A DNA stretch of 64,000 nt, from contig OZ244984.1 in NCBI GenBank assembly GCA_965223125.1, forward strand, positions 186,001 through 250,000. The letters are read 5' to 3'. Below are positions 16,766-25,478 of the stretch, in pieces. How positions within the stretch are numbered: position 1 is the stretch's first letter; each line of letters begins with the position of its first letter. The notes under the pieces are model-generated. The model saw only the letters and a list, made by a program, of their open reading frames with translations. It was not told where the DNA came from and made no database searches. The DNA comes from Pacificispira sp965223125. GTDB taxonomy: Bacteria > Pseudomonadota > Alphaproteobacteria > UBA8366 > Aestuariispiraceae. Both the position numbers and the translations under genes were made by a program.

Positions 16766-19037
16766 TCGCGACCCTGCCGACCGTGCCTATGCTGTCGTCG
16801 GCCATCGCCATATCCGCCCGGACGGGGTGGACAAGGTCACCGGTCGCGCCAAGTTCGGTGCCGATCTCAGTGCGCCCGGCCTGCTGCATGGCAGAATCCT
16901 GCGCAGCCCCCATGCCCATGCCCGGATCCGATCCATAGATGTCTCGAAGGCACTGGCTCTGGACGGCGTGAAAGCCGTCGTGACCGCAGCGGATTTTCCC
17001 GACCATCCGGCAGTGCTGGAAGACGGCGAATTGACCAATATCCGCTATAACGTCATGGCGCGGGAAAAAGCCCTTTATGATGGCCATGCCGTCGCTGCCG
17101 TCGCCGCCGTCAATCCCCGGATCGCCGAGAAGGCCCTGAAGCTGATCGCAGTCGACTACGAGATCCTGCCCCATGTCGTCGATGTTGAATTAGCGATGCG
17201 CGACGATGCGCCGATCCTGCATAACCATCTGCGCACTGCTGGCGTGGACGGGGTAGAGGACAAGCAGACCAATATCGCCGAGCGCATCGACCTCGGCTAC
17301 GGCGATGTCGATGCAGGCTTTGCCGAAGCCGATGTGGTGGTCGAACGCCAGTTCCGCACAGGTGCCGCCCATCAAGGCTATATCGAACCCCATGCCTGCC
17401 TCGCCAATATCTCCGGTGACGGATCGGGGGATCTCTGGTGCTGTACCCAGGGCCAGTTCATGGTCCGCGATGTCTGCGCCCAGTTGAATGGAATGGATGT
17501 CTCCAAGCTGCGCGTAACGCCATCGGAAATCGGCGGCGGATTCGGTGGCAAGACCACCGTCTTCATCGAACCGGTCGCCGTCACCCTGTCGCGCAAGGCG
17601 GGCAAGCCGGTCAAGATCGTCATGAATCGTGGCGAAGTGTTCCGTGCGACCGGACCAACAGCCTCCAGCGCCATCCGGGTCAAGATGGGCTGTCGGAAGG
17701 ATGGCACCATTACCGCCGCTGAAGCGGAGTTCAAATATCAGGGCGGTGCCTTTCCCGGCTCCCCCGTCTCCATGGGGGCAATGACTGCCTTTGCCTGCTA
17801 TCAGCCGAAATCGATGAAGGCTGTTGGCTGGGATGTCGTGACCAATCGCCCGAAACAGGCCGCCTATCGTGCACCAGGCGCGCCGATGGCTGCCTTCGCC
17901 GTGGAAAGCATCGTCGAGGAACTGGCCCATACCATCGGCATGGACCCGGTCGATTTCCGCTTGAAGAACGCAGCCACCTCAGGCAGCAAATCCGCCTATG
18001 GCCCGACCTACAGCGATATCGGCCTGGTCGAGACGCTGGAAGCGGTGAAGGCGCATCCGAACTACGCCGTACCGCTCGGCCCCAATCAGGGACGCGGCAT
18101 CGCCAGCGGCTTCTGGTTCAATTTCGGCGGCCAGACAGCGGTCACGCTCAACCTCAATATCGACGGCACGGTCGCCTTGTCGGTCGGAACGCCGGATATC
18201 GGCGGCAGCCGGGCGTCCATGTGTGCCATGGCGGCGGAGGAACTGGGCATTCCCTACGGTCATGTCCAGACCATCATCGCCGATACCGGGTCGCTCGGCT
18301 TCAACGATGTCACCGATGGCAGTCGGGTCACCTTCGCCAGCGGCCTCGCCGTGATAGAGGCGGCCCGGAATGCAGTAAAGGTGCTGTGCGAACGGGCAGC
18401 CAAGATCTGGGGCATTCCCGCCGATGCGGTACGCTGGGAGAAAGGCTGCGCCGTCCCGGCAGGCCCGAATGCCGGTAAGTTTCCGCCACTGACGATCAAG
18501 GACCTCGCGAAACAGGCGGGTGCCACCGGTGGCCCCATCGCCGGACATTTCGAGGTCAGCGCCGATGGTGCCGGACCCAGCTTCGCGACCCATCTTGTCG
18601 ATGCAGAGGTGGACCGGGAGACCGGACGGATCACCATTTTGCGCTATCTGATCGTGCAGGATGCGGGCAAGGCGGTCAGCCCCGCCTATGTCGAGGGTCA
18701 GATGCAGGGCGGCGCGGTGCAGGGAATCGGCTGGACCCTGAACGAGGAATATATCTACAACGACAAGGGTGTGATGGAAAATCCGGGCTTCCTTGATTAT
18801 CGCGTCCCGGTCGCCTCGGACCTGCCGATGATCGACACACAGATCGTGGAAGTGCCCAATCCGGGTCATCCCTATGGCGTGCGCGGGGTGGGGGAAACCT
18901 CCATCGTGCCGCCGCTGGGCGCGGTCGCCAATGCCGTCGCAGCTGCAACGGGGGTCAGGCCGGAGGAACTGCCGATTTCCCCGCCACGGCTGCTGGCCCT
19001 GATGAAGGCGCAAGCGCAACCGCTGGCGGCCGAGTGA
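16755..19037 (+). CDS. Molybdenum hydroxylase large (molybdopterin-binding) subunit
   Basis: The 760-residue catalytic subunit carries the molybdenum cofactor. Early residues (RPDGVDKVTGRAKFGADL) match the N-terminal a/b hammerhead domain. The cofactor-binding loop GGGFGGKT is at about 260-267, AYRAPGAPMAAFAVESIVEEL follows in the middle, and VRGVGETSIVPPLGAVANAV near the C-terminus carries the catalytic base Glu at about 714. The substrate is uncertain: the active-site loop does not show the Cys motif of true CO dehydrogenase. It is followed 4 bases later by a small MoaD/ThiS-like gene, suggesting cofactor or sulfur handling linked to this enzyme. Confidence 0.93.
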   Translation: MPLDRDPADRAYAVVGHRHIRPDGVDKVTGRAKFGADLSAPGLLHGRILRSPHAHARIRSIDVSKALALDGVKAVVTAADFPDHPAVLEDGELTNIRYNVMAREKALYDGHAVAAVAAVNPRIAEKALKLIAVDYEILPHVVDVELAMRDDAPILHNHLRTAGVDGVEDKQTNIAERIDLGYGDVDAGFAEADVVVERQFRTGAAHQGYIEPHACLANISGDGSGDLWCCTQGQFMVRDVCAQLNGMDVSKLRVTPSEIGGGFGGKTTVFIEPVAVTLSRKAGKPVKIVMNRGEVFRATGPTASSAIRVKMGCRKDGTITAAEAEFKYQGGAFPGSPVSMGAMTAFACYQPKSMKAVGWDVVTNRPKQAAYRAPGAPMAAFAVESIVEELAHTIGMDPVDFRLKNAATSGSKSAYGPTYSDIGLVETLEAVKAHPNYAVPLGPNQGRGIASGFWFNFGGQTAVTLNLNIDGTVALSVGTPDIGGSRASMCAMAAEELGIPYGHVQTIIADTGSLGFNDVTDGSRVTFASGLAVIEAARNAVKVLCERAAKIWGIPADAVRWEKGCAVPAGPNAGKFPPLTIKDLAKQAGATGGPIAGHFEVSADGAGPSFATHLVDAEVDRETGRITILRYLIVQDAGKAVSPAYVEGQMQGGAVQGIGWTLNEEYIYNDKGVMENPGFLDYRVPVASDLPMIDTQIVEVPNPGHPYGVRGVGETSIVPPLGAVANAVAAATGVRPEELPISPPRLLALMKAQAQPLAAE

Positions 19038-19041
19038 GGTT

Positions 19042-19287
19042 GTGGCGACGGTCAAACTCTGGGGCTCGCTCAGCCGTCTGGCGGACGGGCGCAAGGAGTT
19101 CGACATCGACGCGCCGAACATCGACCGCATGCTGATCGCTCTCGGCGAGGCCGCGCCTAAGCTGAAACCGATCCTCGACAAGGGCGTGACCGTCTCAATC
19201 GACGGCACTCTGTATCGCCTGGACAAATTCCAGGCGATACCGCCCGACAGCGAGGTCTATATCCTGCCGAAGATGGCGGGGGGATAG
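19042..19287 (+). CDS. MoaD/ThiS-like ubiquitin-fold small protein ending in Gly-Gly
   Basis: The 81-residue protein starts at GTG 19042, four bases after the large-subunit stop. It begins VATVKLWGSLSRLADGRKEF and ends ILPKMAGG. The length, the beta-grasp-like pattern and the terminal Gly-Gly are those of sulfur-carrier proteins such as MoaD and ThiS, which are adenylated and thiocarboxylated at the last glycine. Placement at the end of a molybdenum hydroxylase operon points to sulfur delivery for cofactor synthesis or maturation, but that is inference. No partner E1-like or MoaE gene is in the window. The stop overlaps the next start by one base. Confidence 0.72.
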   Translation: MATVKLWGSLSRLADGRKEFDIDAPNIDRMLIALGEAAPKLKPILDKGVTVSIDGTLYRLDKFQAIPPDSEVYILPKMAGG

Positions 19288-19976
19288 TGTCAGTGGAGGC
19301 TCCGGAAATCCTCTATCGCGACGGGTTGATCCTGATCGTGGACAAGCCCGCAGGCGTGAATGTGCATGCCGGACCGTCCGGCGGGCCGTCGCTGGAGGAT
19401 ACCTTCGACGCGCTGCGCTTCGGCCTGCCGAAGCCACCTGCTCTGGCCCATCGGCTGGATCGGGATACGTCGGGTTGCCTGGTGCTGGGACGTCATGCCA
19501 AGGCACTGCGGCGGTTGGGTGCTCTGTTTTCCGAAGGGCGGGCGAAGAAGACCTATTGGGCCGTGGTGCGCGGCCAGCCGGCACAGACAAGCGGGCGGAT
19601 CGACTTCCCTTTGAAAAAGATCTCCACCGAAGCGAAGGGCTGGCGCATGGTCGTCGATCCCGAGGGTCAGGAGGCAATCACCGACTACACGGTCAAGGGG
19701 ACCAGCGATACCGGTCTGACCTGGCTCGAACTCTCCCCTCATACCGGGCGCACCCACCAGATCCGCGTCCACTGCGCGCAATCCGGATTTCCGATTCTAG
19801 GCGATCCCTGGTACGGTATCCCGGAGGATAGGGGGACTGGAAGCACCGTGCTGCTGCATCTTCATGCCCGCGCCATCAAACTGCCGCTCTATCCAAAGAA
19901 ACCGCCGATCCAGGTGGAGGCAGTGGTTCCGACGACGATGCGCGATGCCTTCGCTGCCTGCGGGTTCGTTCAGTAA
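19287..19976 (+). CDS. RluA-family RNA pseudouridine synthase
   Basis: This 229-residue enzyme has a GTG start at 19287 overlapping the preceding TAG (TAGTG). The catalytic motif HRLDRDTSGCLVLG, with the conserved Asp, is at about 53-66. HTGRTHQIRVHCAQSGFPILGDPWYG is the family's second signature. It lacks an N-terminal S4 domain, like the RluA/TruC/RluE-size group, so the RNA target (23S rRNA or tRNA) cannot be assigned. It is coupled by translation to the molybdenum-hydroxylase operon. Its 3' end overlaps the convergent dehydrogenase by 7 bases. Confidence 0.9.
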   Translation: MSVEAPEILYRDGLILIVDKPAGVNVHAGPSGGPSLEDTFDALRFGLPKPPALAHRLDRDTSGCLVLGRHAKALRRLGALFSEGRAKKTYWAVVRGQPAQTSGRIDFPLKKISTEAKGWRMVVDPEGQEAITDYTVKGTSDTGLTWLELSPHTGRTHQIRVHCAQSGFPILGDPWYGIPEDRGTGSTVLLHLHARAIKLPLYPKKPPIQVEAVVPTTMRDAFAACGFVQ

Positions 19977-20917
19977 CCGCGATCCGGATCGAACCAGCCC
20001 TCCGGCGTACCGCCCGATTCCAGAATATCCAATGTTCGGATCAGCGCCGGGACACCGGTCCTGACCCGCGTCACGCTGGCTATGTGGGGATAGACCGTGA
20101 TCTGCGGATGGATCCAGAACGGATGATCCTGCGGCAATGGCTCCTCCCGGAAGACGTCCAGCACAGCGCGGGAAAGCTGGCCCGACTCCAGCGCCCTCAG
20201 CAGATCCGCCTCAACTACATGCTGGCCGCGTCCTACATTGATAAGCCCCGCTCCTCTCGGCAGCATCGCCAGTCGCGCGGCGTCGAGGATATTCTCCGTC
20301 TCCGGCGTCAGCGGCAGCAGATTCACCAGAATCTCGCTCCGGGTCAGCACGTCCGACAGACCCGCATCACCGTGATGGCATGCTACCCCCTCGATCCGCT
20401 TAGCGCTGCGCGACCAGCCGAGCACCGGAAAACCAAGTCCCCGGAGCGCGGTCGCGCAATTTCGCCCCATCTCGCCCAAGCCCAGTATCCCGACCGTCCT
20501 GTCAGCGATCATCGGCTCCAGCCCAAAGGGGCCGCGCGGCGCTCGCAGCCATTCCTTGCGTGCCTGAGAGGCAACGATTTCATAATTGCCGAGATGGAGA
20601 TTAAGTACCTGGGAGAGCACGAATTCCACCATCCCCCCGGTCAAACCCGGCTCAATCATCCGGTAGATCGGTACATGGCGCGGCCAGGACGGATCGGACG
20701 TAATGTGATCCACACCCGCCCAGAGCGACAGAATCGCTTGAAGGTTCGGCAGTGACGCCAGCAATCCCGCAGGCGGCTTCGCGACGATGGCATAGCGAAT
20801 ACCTTCGACCGGACCAATTTCAGGCCAGACCCACAACGGAAGTGCTACATGCGCCTCCCCCAACCCTTTCGACCAGGATTCAGCCGAATCCGCCATACTT
20901 GCTAGAAGTACGACCAT
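19970..20917 (-). CDS. D-2-hydroxyacid dehydrogenase (glyoxylate/hydroxypyruvate reductase A-like)
   Basis: The 315-residue enzyme reduces 2-oxoacids such as glyoxylate or hydroxypyruvate with NAD(P)H. The NAD loop GILGLGEMGRNCATAL lies near residue 142-157. The catalytic residues are the Arg of INVGRGQHVV, the Glu of DVFREEPLPQDHPFW, and the His of VYPHIASVTR. The insert and end pattern (HPQITVYPHIAS) fit the GhrA branch rather than SerA. Substrate preference is not proved. It closes the GC-rich stretch: immediately upstream of its start the sequence turns AT-rich. Confidence 0.88.
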   Translation of the reverse strand: MVVLLASMADSAESWSKGLGEAHVALPLWVWPEIGPVEGIRYAIVAKPPAGLLASLPNLQAILSLWAGVDHITSDPSWPRHVPIYRMIEPGLTGGMVEFVLSQVLNLHLGNYEIVASQARKEWLRAPRGPFGLEPMIADRTVGILGLGEMGRNCATALRGLGFPVLGWSRSAKRIEGVACHHGDAGLSDVLTRSEILVNLLPLTPETENILDAARLAMLPRGAGLINVGRGQHVVEADLLRALESGQLSRAVLDVFREEPLPQDHPFWIHPQITVYPHIASVTRVRTGVPALIRTLDILESGGTPEGWFDPDRGY

Positions 20918-21249
20918 ACTGGAAATACCCTTTTAAAGCCCGCTACTAGAAACCCATCGCTAATAGAAGAACCCCTATTTCGCGCGTTCAGTACCCACGG
21001 TTTTGATAGAATACTGTCGGTAGTTTTGAAAGATAACCGATCAAAATATACCTTTCATATCGTACGATACCAGTTGCAATATGAAATGCTCGATCCTTCC
21101 TCAAGGAAATGACGTGCATTCTTGATTTCCTATCAGTAGAACAGGCTAATATCAATTCAGAGGTATCCAAGCGAATTTTGTGAGCACATTTAAATCGAAA
21201 TGGGATCGCAAAAATTTCGTTCTAGGGTGTCGGAACATGGATCTATTAA
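20918..21249. other. AT-rich intergenic stretch, left edge of the surface-glycan region
   Basis: The 332 bases are markedly AT-richer than the DNA to the left. I see no convincing small gene: the only frames are short, lack ribosome sites and resemble nothing. It presumably carries the promoters of the divergent dehydrogenase (20917) and FkbM (21250) genes. The abrupt composition change at about 20,930 suggests a recombination or transfer boundary. No direct repeats, tRNA or integrase are seen here. Confidence 0.5.
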
Positions 21250-22110
21250 ATGAAGACTAAGCATAAAATATTTCTCGCAAATATACTTTGTCGAGTAATC
21301 ATCATGATCCGAAATATCATCGGGAAGTCACCAATGATCGAATGTCGGCGCAACAGCATTCACTGGCATTTGAACCTGGAAGAAGGTGTCGATTTCGCAA
21401 TTTTCATCTTTGGGGCACATGAACCTGTTACCGTTGCATCTTATCTAAAACTAGTGAACCCTGGCGATACAGTCCTGGACATTGGGGCTAACATCGGAAG
21501 CCACACCCTTCCTCTCGCGAAACTGGTCGGACTGACCGGAACCGTAGTAGCAATAGAACCTACTGTCTATGCAATTGAGAAGCTTCGGAAAAACCTGAGT
21601 TTGAACACGGCACTTGGATCAATCGTTCGGCCAGTTCATGCCATGCTCGGTGAAGCGACCGGCACCCCCATTCCTGACTCGCTTCCCTCAAGTTGGCCGC
21701 TTAATCAGAAAGGGGACATCCATCCCCTCATGGGTAGCCAAGAGAAAAGCACGAAAGGTGCCCGCATGATGTCTGTTGACGACCTCTTCAAAGAGACATC
21801 ACTTAAGACTGTAAATTTAATAAAGCTTGATGTTGATGGATTTGAAGTCGCAATACTGCGTGGTGCTCGCAATACCCTCGCTGAGCATAGGCCTAGAATC
21901 GTTTTAGAACTGGCAGAATACACTCTGCGTGAGAGAGGTTACAGTTTACAGGAAATCCTAGTAATACTATCAGATCTGGATTACGTACTTTACGATGACC
22001 ATCTCTCCAAAAAAATTCCTATTTATCATGACAACTACCATAAGTACCTTGGTAGTGGAGAAAGTATTAATATCATTGCTTTAAATAAAAAAGATCCTCT
22101 ATCTCTTTAA
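21250..22110 (+). CDS. FkbM family methyltransferase
   Basis: The 286-residue protein has an S-adenosylmethionine site VLDIGANIGSHTLPLAKLVG followed by VVAIEPT, the usual FkbM motif I and acidic loop. LIKLDVDGFEVAILRGA and PRIVLELAEYTLRERGY complete the family pattern. FkbM proteins methylate hydroxyl groups of sugars, lipids or secondary metabolites. Next to glycosyltransferase-type genes, a sugar of the surface glycan is the likely substrate. The gene is AT-rich compared with the chromosome around it, and no good ribosome site precedes ATG 21250, so a later start such as ATG 21304 is possible. Confidence 0.82.
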   Translation: MKTKHKIFLANILCRVIIMIRNIIGKSPMIECRRNSIHWHLNLEEGVDFAIFIFGAHEPVTVASYLKLVNPGDTVLDIGANIGSHTLPLAKLVGLTGTVVAIEPTVYAIEKLRKNLSLNTALGSIVRPVHAMLGEATGTPIPDSLPSSWPLNQKGDIHPLMGSQEKSTKGARMMSVDDLFKETSLKTVNLIKLDVDGFEVAILRGARNTLAEHRPRIVLELAEYTLRERGYSLQEILVILSDLDYVLYDDHLSKKIPIYHDNYHKYLGSGESINIIALNKKDPLSL

Positions 22111-22134
22111 TTTCAAAATCTGGAATTTTAGTTA

Positions 22135-23532
22135 ATGAAAAAAAACAATACATATTATACCATTTCAATATTTTATGCAGCGATTATACTTTCAATCCTT
22201 TTAGTATTCGACTCAGATGCAATACTGCGTTATGCAGCGGACGGTGAAACATGGCTCATACCTGCTCAAGGATTAGCCCGTCATTTTAGCTTTGTACATC
22301 CAGACGATACTTCAGAATTGATGAATTACCGTCCCCCACTCTATCCATTGTTCGTTGCTTCAGGTATTTTGACAGCAGGTGAAAATTTTAATTACCTTAT
22401 TGTTATTATGCAGATTTCCCTTCTTTTCGCAACAGGATGCATTACTGCACGTCTAACAGAAATGATTGTTCCAGGCTACGGCCCATTGGCTCTTGCATTG
22501 CTGATCTTCAATCCAAATAGTCTAGGCACTGCATTCTTTGTGCAAAGTGAGACTCTTAATGCCTTCTTTATAGCCCTTCTTTTATGGTGCCTGTTTATCC
22601 ATAGTGAGAATGGTAGGATTCGGGATGGCTTCATTTGTGGGCTTACACTTGGCCTTGCATGTCTAACCCGGCCTGAGGCGATTTTTTTGTTTGTTCTGAT
22701 ACCTATCTCCCTACCAATTCTCGATTGCCTCCGAAGCACCGCAATGAACTGGCGACGAACCTTGGCAAGTATGGTAATGGCCATTATTGCAGCCTCCGCT
22801 GTCACAGCCCCCTGGATGACATGGAATAGTCTTAATGGTGCCGGATATCGATTGGCGGCATCAGGTAGCACTGAATACTACATTTGGGGAAGCGCCGCCC
22901 AGATCGAAATGACCCAATATCAAATACCAGAGTCGATTGCGGAGCAAAGGGTTCGTGCCATCCGTAGCGCTCGAATTGAAGAGTTTGGCGATAAATGGAA
23001 TTCTCTCACAGAGGCTGAAAAGGACTCATACCTGACGGCAGCGGGATTGCGTCATATCCTGACCTATGAGCCGTCGGCGATTGCCAAGAACATTACCCTG
23101 GCCACATTGCAATTCTTTACGGCAGGCGGTGCGGGGCAGTTCTTCGCTTTGACAGGCAACGCCGGAGCAAGCCCTTATGCCGTCATGCAAAGGCTACAGT
23201 TGAGCGATCATCTCGACGCAGTGCTGGCCGCACTCGATGAAACGGATCTCTCGCTCCTTCTCATCTGGTGTGCCGCCATGGCCTATGTCGTCATCACCAG
23301 AATAATCGGCCTGGCTGGCCTTTATCGGCTTTGGAAGAGCCGCCAATTCGGTATTCTGTTCATCATCGTCGCTGGTTTGAGCTTCTATGCTCTCGTCATA
23401 CCATTCTACGGTATTTCAAGATTTCGCGTGGCTGTTGAATGCCTGTTGGTGCTGCTTACAGTCGCTGGCCTGGCTCAAATCAGGCATAGTTGGCAATCTT
23501 CAAAAACTGGAACAAAAGACGACATAAAATGA
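22135..23532 (+). CDS. GT-C membrane glycosyltransferase-like protein (ArnT/PMT type)
   Basis: The 465-residue polytopic protein has a periplasmic first loop with NYRPPLYPLFVASGILT, the kind of pattern seen in ArnT/PMT (GT39/GT83) enzymes that use polyprenyl-phosphate sugars. About ten hydrophobic segments follow, including a short LTRPEAIFLFVLIPI after the second catalytic loop. It probably adds a sugar to a glycan or lipid on the outer face of the inner membrane. Composition is mixed: up to about 23,040 the gene is AT-rich, after that it has the GC-rich codon use of the host. The ribosome site is weak. Confidence 0.72.
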   Translation: MKKNNTYYTISIFYAAIILSILLVFDSDAILRYAADGETWLIPAQGLARHFSFVHPDDTSELMNYRPPLYPLFVASGILTAGENFNYLIVIMQISLLFATGCITARLTEMIVPGYGPLALALLIFNPNSLGTAFFVQSETLNAFFIALLLWCLFIHSENGRIRDGFICGLTLGLACLTRPEAIFLFVLIPISLPILDCLRSTAMNWRRTLASMVMAIIAASAVTAPWMTWNSLNGAGYRLAASGSTEYYIWGSAAQIEMTQYQIPESIAEQRVRAIRSARIEEFGDKWNSLTEAEKDSYLTAAGLRHILTYEPSAIAKNITLATLQFFTAGGAGQFFALTGNAGASPYAVMQRLQLSDHLDAVLAALDETDLSLLLIWCAAMAYVVITRIIGLAGLYRLWKSRQFGILFIIVAGLSFYALVIPFYGISRFRVAVECLLVLLTVAGLAQIRHSWQSSKTGTKDDIK

Positions 23533-23538
23533 AAGGAT

Positions 23539-24906
23539 CTATGATCGTATTCTCCGAAAACGTCGGGAAATGGCTGTTTCAACCACTATTAACCCATAGG
23601 CAGTCCAGACAATGATCACGAGATCAGCAGGAAGGGCATATTTGGCACCCGCTATCGGGCCATTCAGCACGATGATATAACTGACATATCCAACCCCAAT
23701 GAGCGAAAACAGAGGATTATTGCGAAATCCCATAACGAAGCCAATTGCTGCAAAAAGCCCGACAAAGGCATTGCAAGCAAAACCCAGGAATAGCGCCGCC
23801 ACATAAGCTGTAGGTTGGTTCTTTAGAAACCGGATTACACGAGAAGCGTAACCATCTGAAGTGGATGTCTGATCAAAGGACTGTGATTTCAGTGCCCTTA
23901 TCACGGGGTGAAAGGCAAGACTGGGTACGAAAAGGTTCACAGCACCCCGACTGGTCCAGACGAATACGACTTTCTGTAGCGGAAGTGCCTGAAGCTTTTC
24001 CAGCGCAAGAGTGGATAATGCATCCGAACGCTCGAAATAGCCGGCATGAGAAAGGATTTTATCATCTCCATGCCGTTCAACATATTCCTGATTGAATCTG
24101 GCTGCCCATTCAGGCCGACTGCTGCCCTCTATCGCCGAATAAACCTCCGCTGTCACCCAATACAGAAAATGTGTTCCAGTTTGCGCCGTCAGGACGATGC
24201 GACCTCCGGACGCCTCCCGATGACGCTCCACCTGCGGCAACAGAAACAAGGCACTGATCACGAGCGGTGCCAGGAAAACCGCTAGTCCGGACCGCCAATC
24301 CAGTCGGTACCTTAAAGCTATATATCCCATCAGGAGTGCAATTACCGGCAGAAGCAGCAGAAGTCCCTGCCTGACCGCAAGACCGATCCCAAGAGCAACA
24401 CCGACCGCAACGGCACGCCTGAAACCCGGCACCTCACAAAACCGGATGAAAGACCATAACAAAGCTGCCGCCGCTGTAAGGGCAATCGTATCGGCAAGAA
24501 CAAGCCCGCTATGCAGAATCATATTCGGCCAAAGCGTCGCTAGAATGCCGGCAACCACCCCAACTTTTTCACCCATCCGCGCAGCCGACAAAACAATAAA
24601 GGCAACGGTAGCGCAATCTGCCAGCAGTTGAAAAATAACAACACCCCAGACCGGTTGCCCAATTATCAAATCGAAAAGAGCTATGATCGACACATAGCCA
24701 TACATTCTTTCCGTTTCCGGATGAGGTGACTCAATCGGCCCCATCAAAAACTCACCGGTTCGGACAAGCCAATCAGCACCCTGCAAGTAAAGAGGCGAAT
24801 CCTCTATTAGAAAACCTGTTCCAAAATAATAAAGAATCGCAATATGAAACACCCTTACTGTCAGAGCGAGCAGAATTATCATTAAAAAGATTGTTTTTTG
24901 TGTCAT
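23539..24906 (-). CDS. GT-C membrane glycosyltransferase-like protein (GT39/PMT_2 type)
   Basis: A second polytopic GT-C-like protein of 455 residues convergent with the previous gene (6-base gap). The first loop contains IEDSPLYLQGADWLVRTGEF, with the acidic residue expected near the catalytic site. Later segments include GIGLAVRQGLLLLLPVIALLMG and SYIIVLNGPIAGAKYALPADL; a sequence of this last type is typical of the PMT_2 C-terminal end. Acceptor and donor are unknown. A weakly supported ATG at 24906 follows AT-rich DNA. The two GT-C genes face each other, which suggests a pair of related but separately expressed transferases. Confidence 0.72.
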   Translation of the reverse strand: MTQKTIFLMIILLALTVRVFHIAILYYFGTGFLIEDSPLYLQGADWLVRTGEFLMGPIESPHPETERMYGYVSIIALFDLIIGQPVWGVVIFQLLADCATVAFIVLSAARMGEKVGVVAGILATLWPNMILHSGLVLADTIALTAAAALLWSFIRFCEVPGFRRAVAVGVALGIGLAVRQGLLLLLPVIALLMGYIALRYRLDWRSGLAVFLAPLVISALFLLPQVERHREASGGRIVLTAQTGTHFLYWVTAEVYSAIEGSSRPEWAARFNQEYVERHGDDKILSHAGYFERSDALSTLALEKLQALPLQKVVFVWTSRGAVNLFVPSLAFHPVIRALKSQSFDQTSTSDGYASRVIRFLKNQPTAYVAALFLGFACNAFVGLFAAIGFVMGFRNNPLFSLIGVGYVSYIIVLNGPIAGAKYALPADLVIIVWTAYGLIVVETAISRRFRRIRS

Positions 24907-25478
24907 AAATTACTCAAATCAAAGTGAATTTTCTACAATTACATATAGTGTTGCCAAGGTGGCCTATGCCACCATTATTACAGAAATCAAATTCTAATCC
25001 ACACTTAAGTTCGGGGCACAACAAACACAACATTTTGTGCTCTCCATAGGAGTCAGTTTTAAAATTAATCGAGTGGTATCAAATAGTTGTAGTTCAATCG
25101 TCATTCATGAAAACGACGGTACGCCATTTCCCGAGATACTATCACTCGAAAGCAGTATAGCTGCGATAGTTTACCCTATCCAAGTGATTTATCGGATGGG
25201 CAATGCTGGTCTTCCGGCGCACTTCAACCGGGAAGCTAGCTTCAATCCGGCTGGTCCAATACCATTTCAAACGCCGAAGAACAAAAATGCTCGAGCAAGA
25301 ATCAGACAAATCGTTCTTGCTGCCCGTTCCGATTTCCGAGATCAACGCTTACACACAGAATTTGATTTTTCATCGCGGTTGGAGTCACGGTGACGACAGG
25401 ATACTTCCAGAATGGGGCCAAATATGCGACCTAGTTGTTGCTATAGACAAAAACATCAGACAATAGGGTGAAGACGAG
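24907..25478. other. AT-rich gap without a convincing gene
   Basis: Two overlapping plus-strand frames (25037-25393 and 25203-25466) and one minus frame (25142-25345) are open but show no family features, and no frame is favoured over the others. A small hairpin GGTGGC/GCCACC lies at 24958-24973. The stretch probably carries the promoters of the divergent GT-C (24906) and pseI (25479) genes and may include decayed DNA. I see no terminal repeats of an insertion sequence. Confidence 0.45.

Noticed and set aside
17979..19226. Long minus-strand frame opposite the molybdenum hydroxylase large subunit
   Set aside because: The plus strand carries a clear family; the opposite frame has no recognisable motif.
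25037..25466. Two small frames between the GT-C gene and pseI
   Set aside because: No ribosome site, no family resemblance and overlapping alternative frames; treated as noncoding or decayed DNA.
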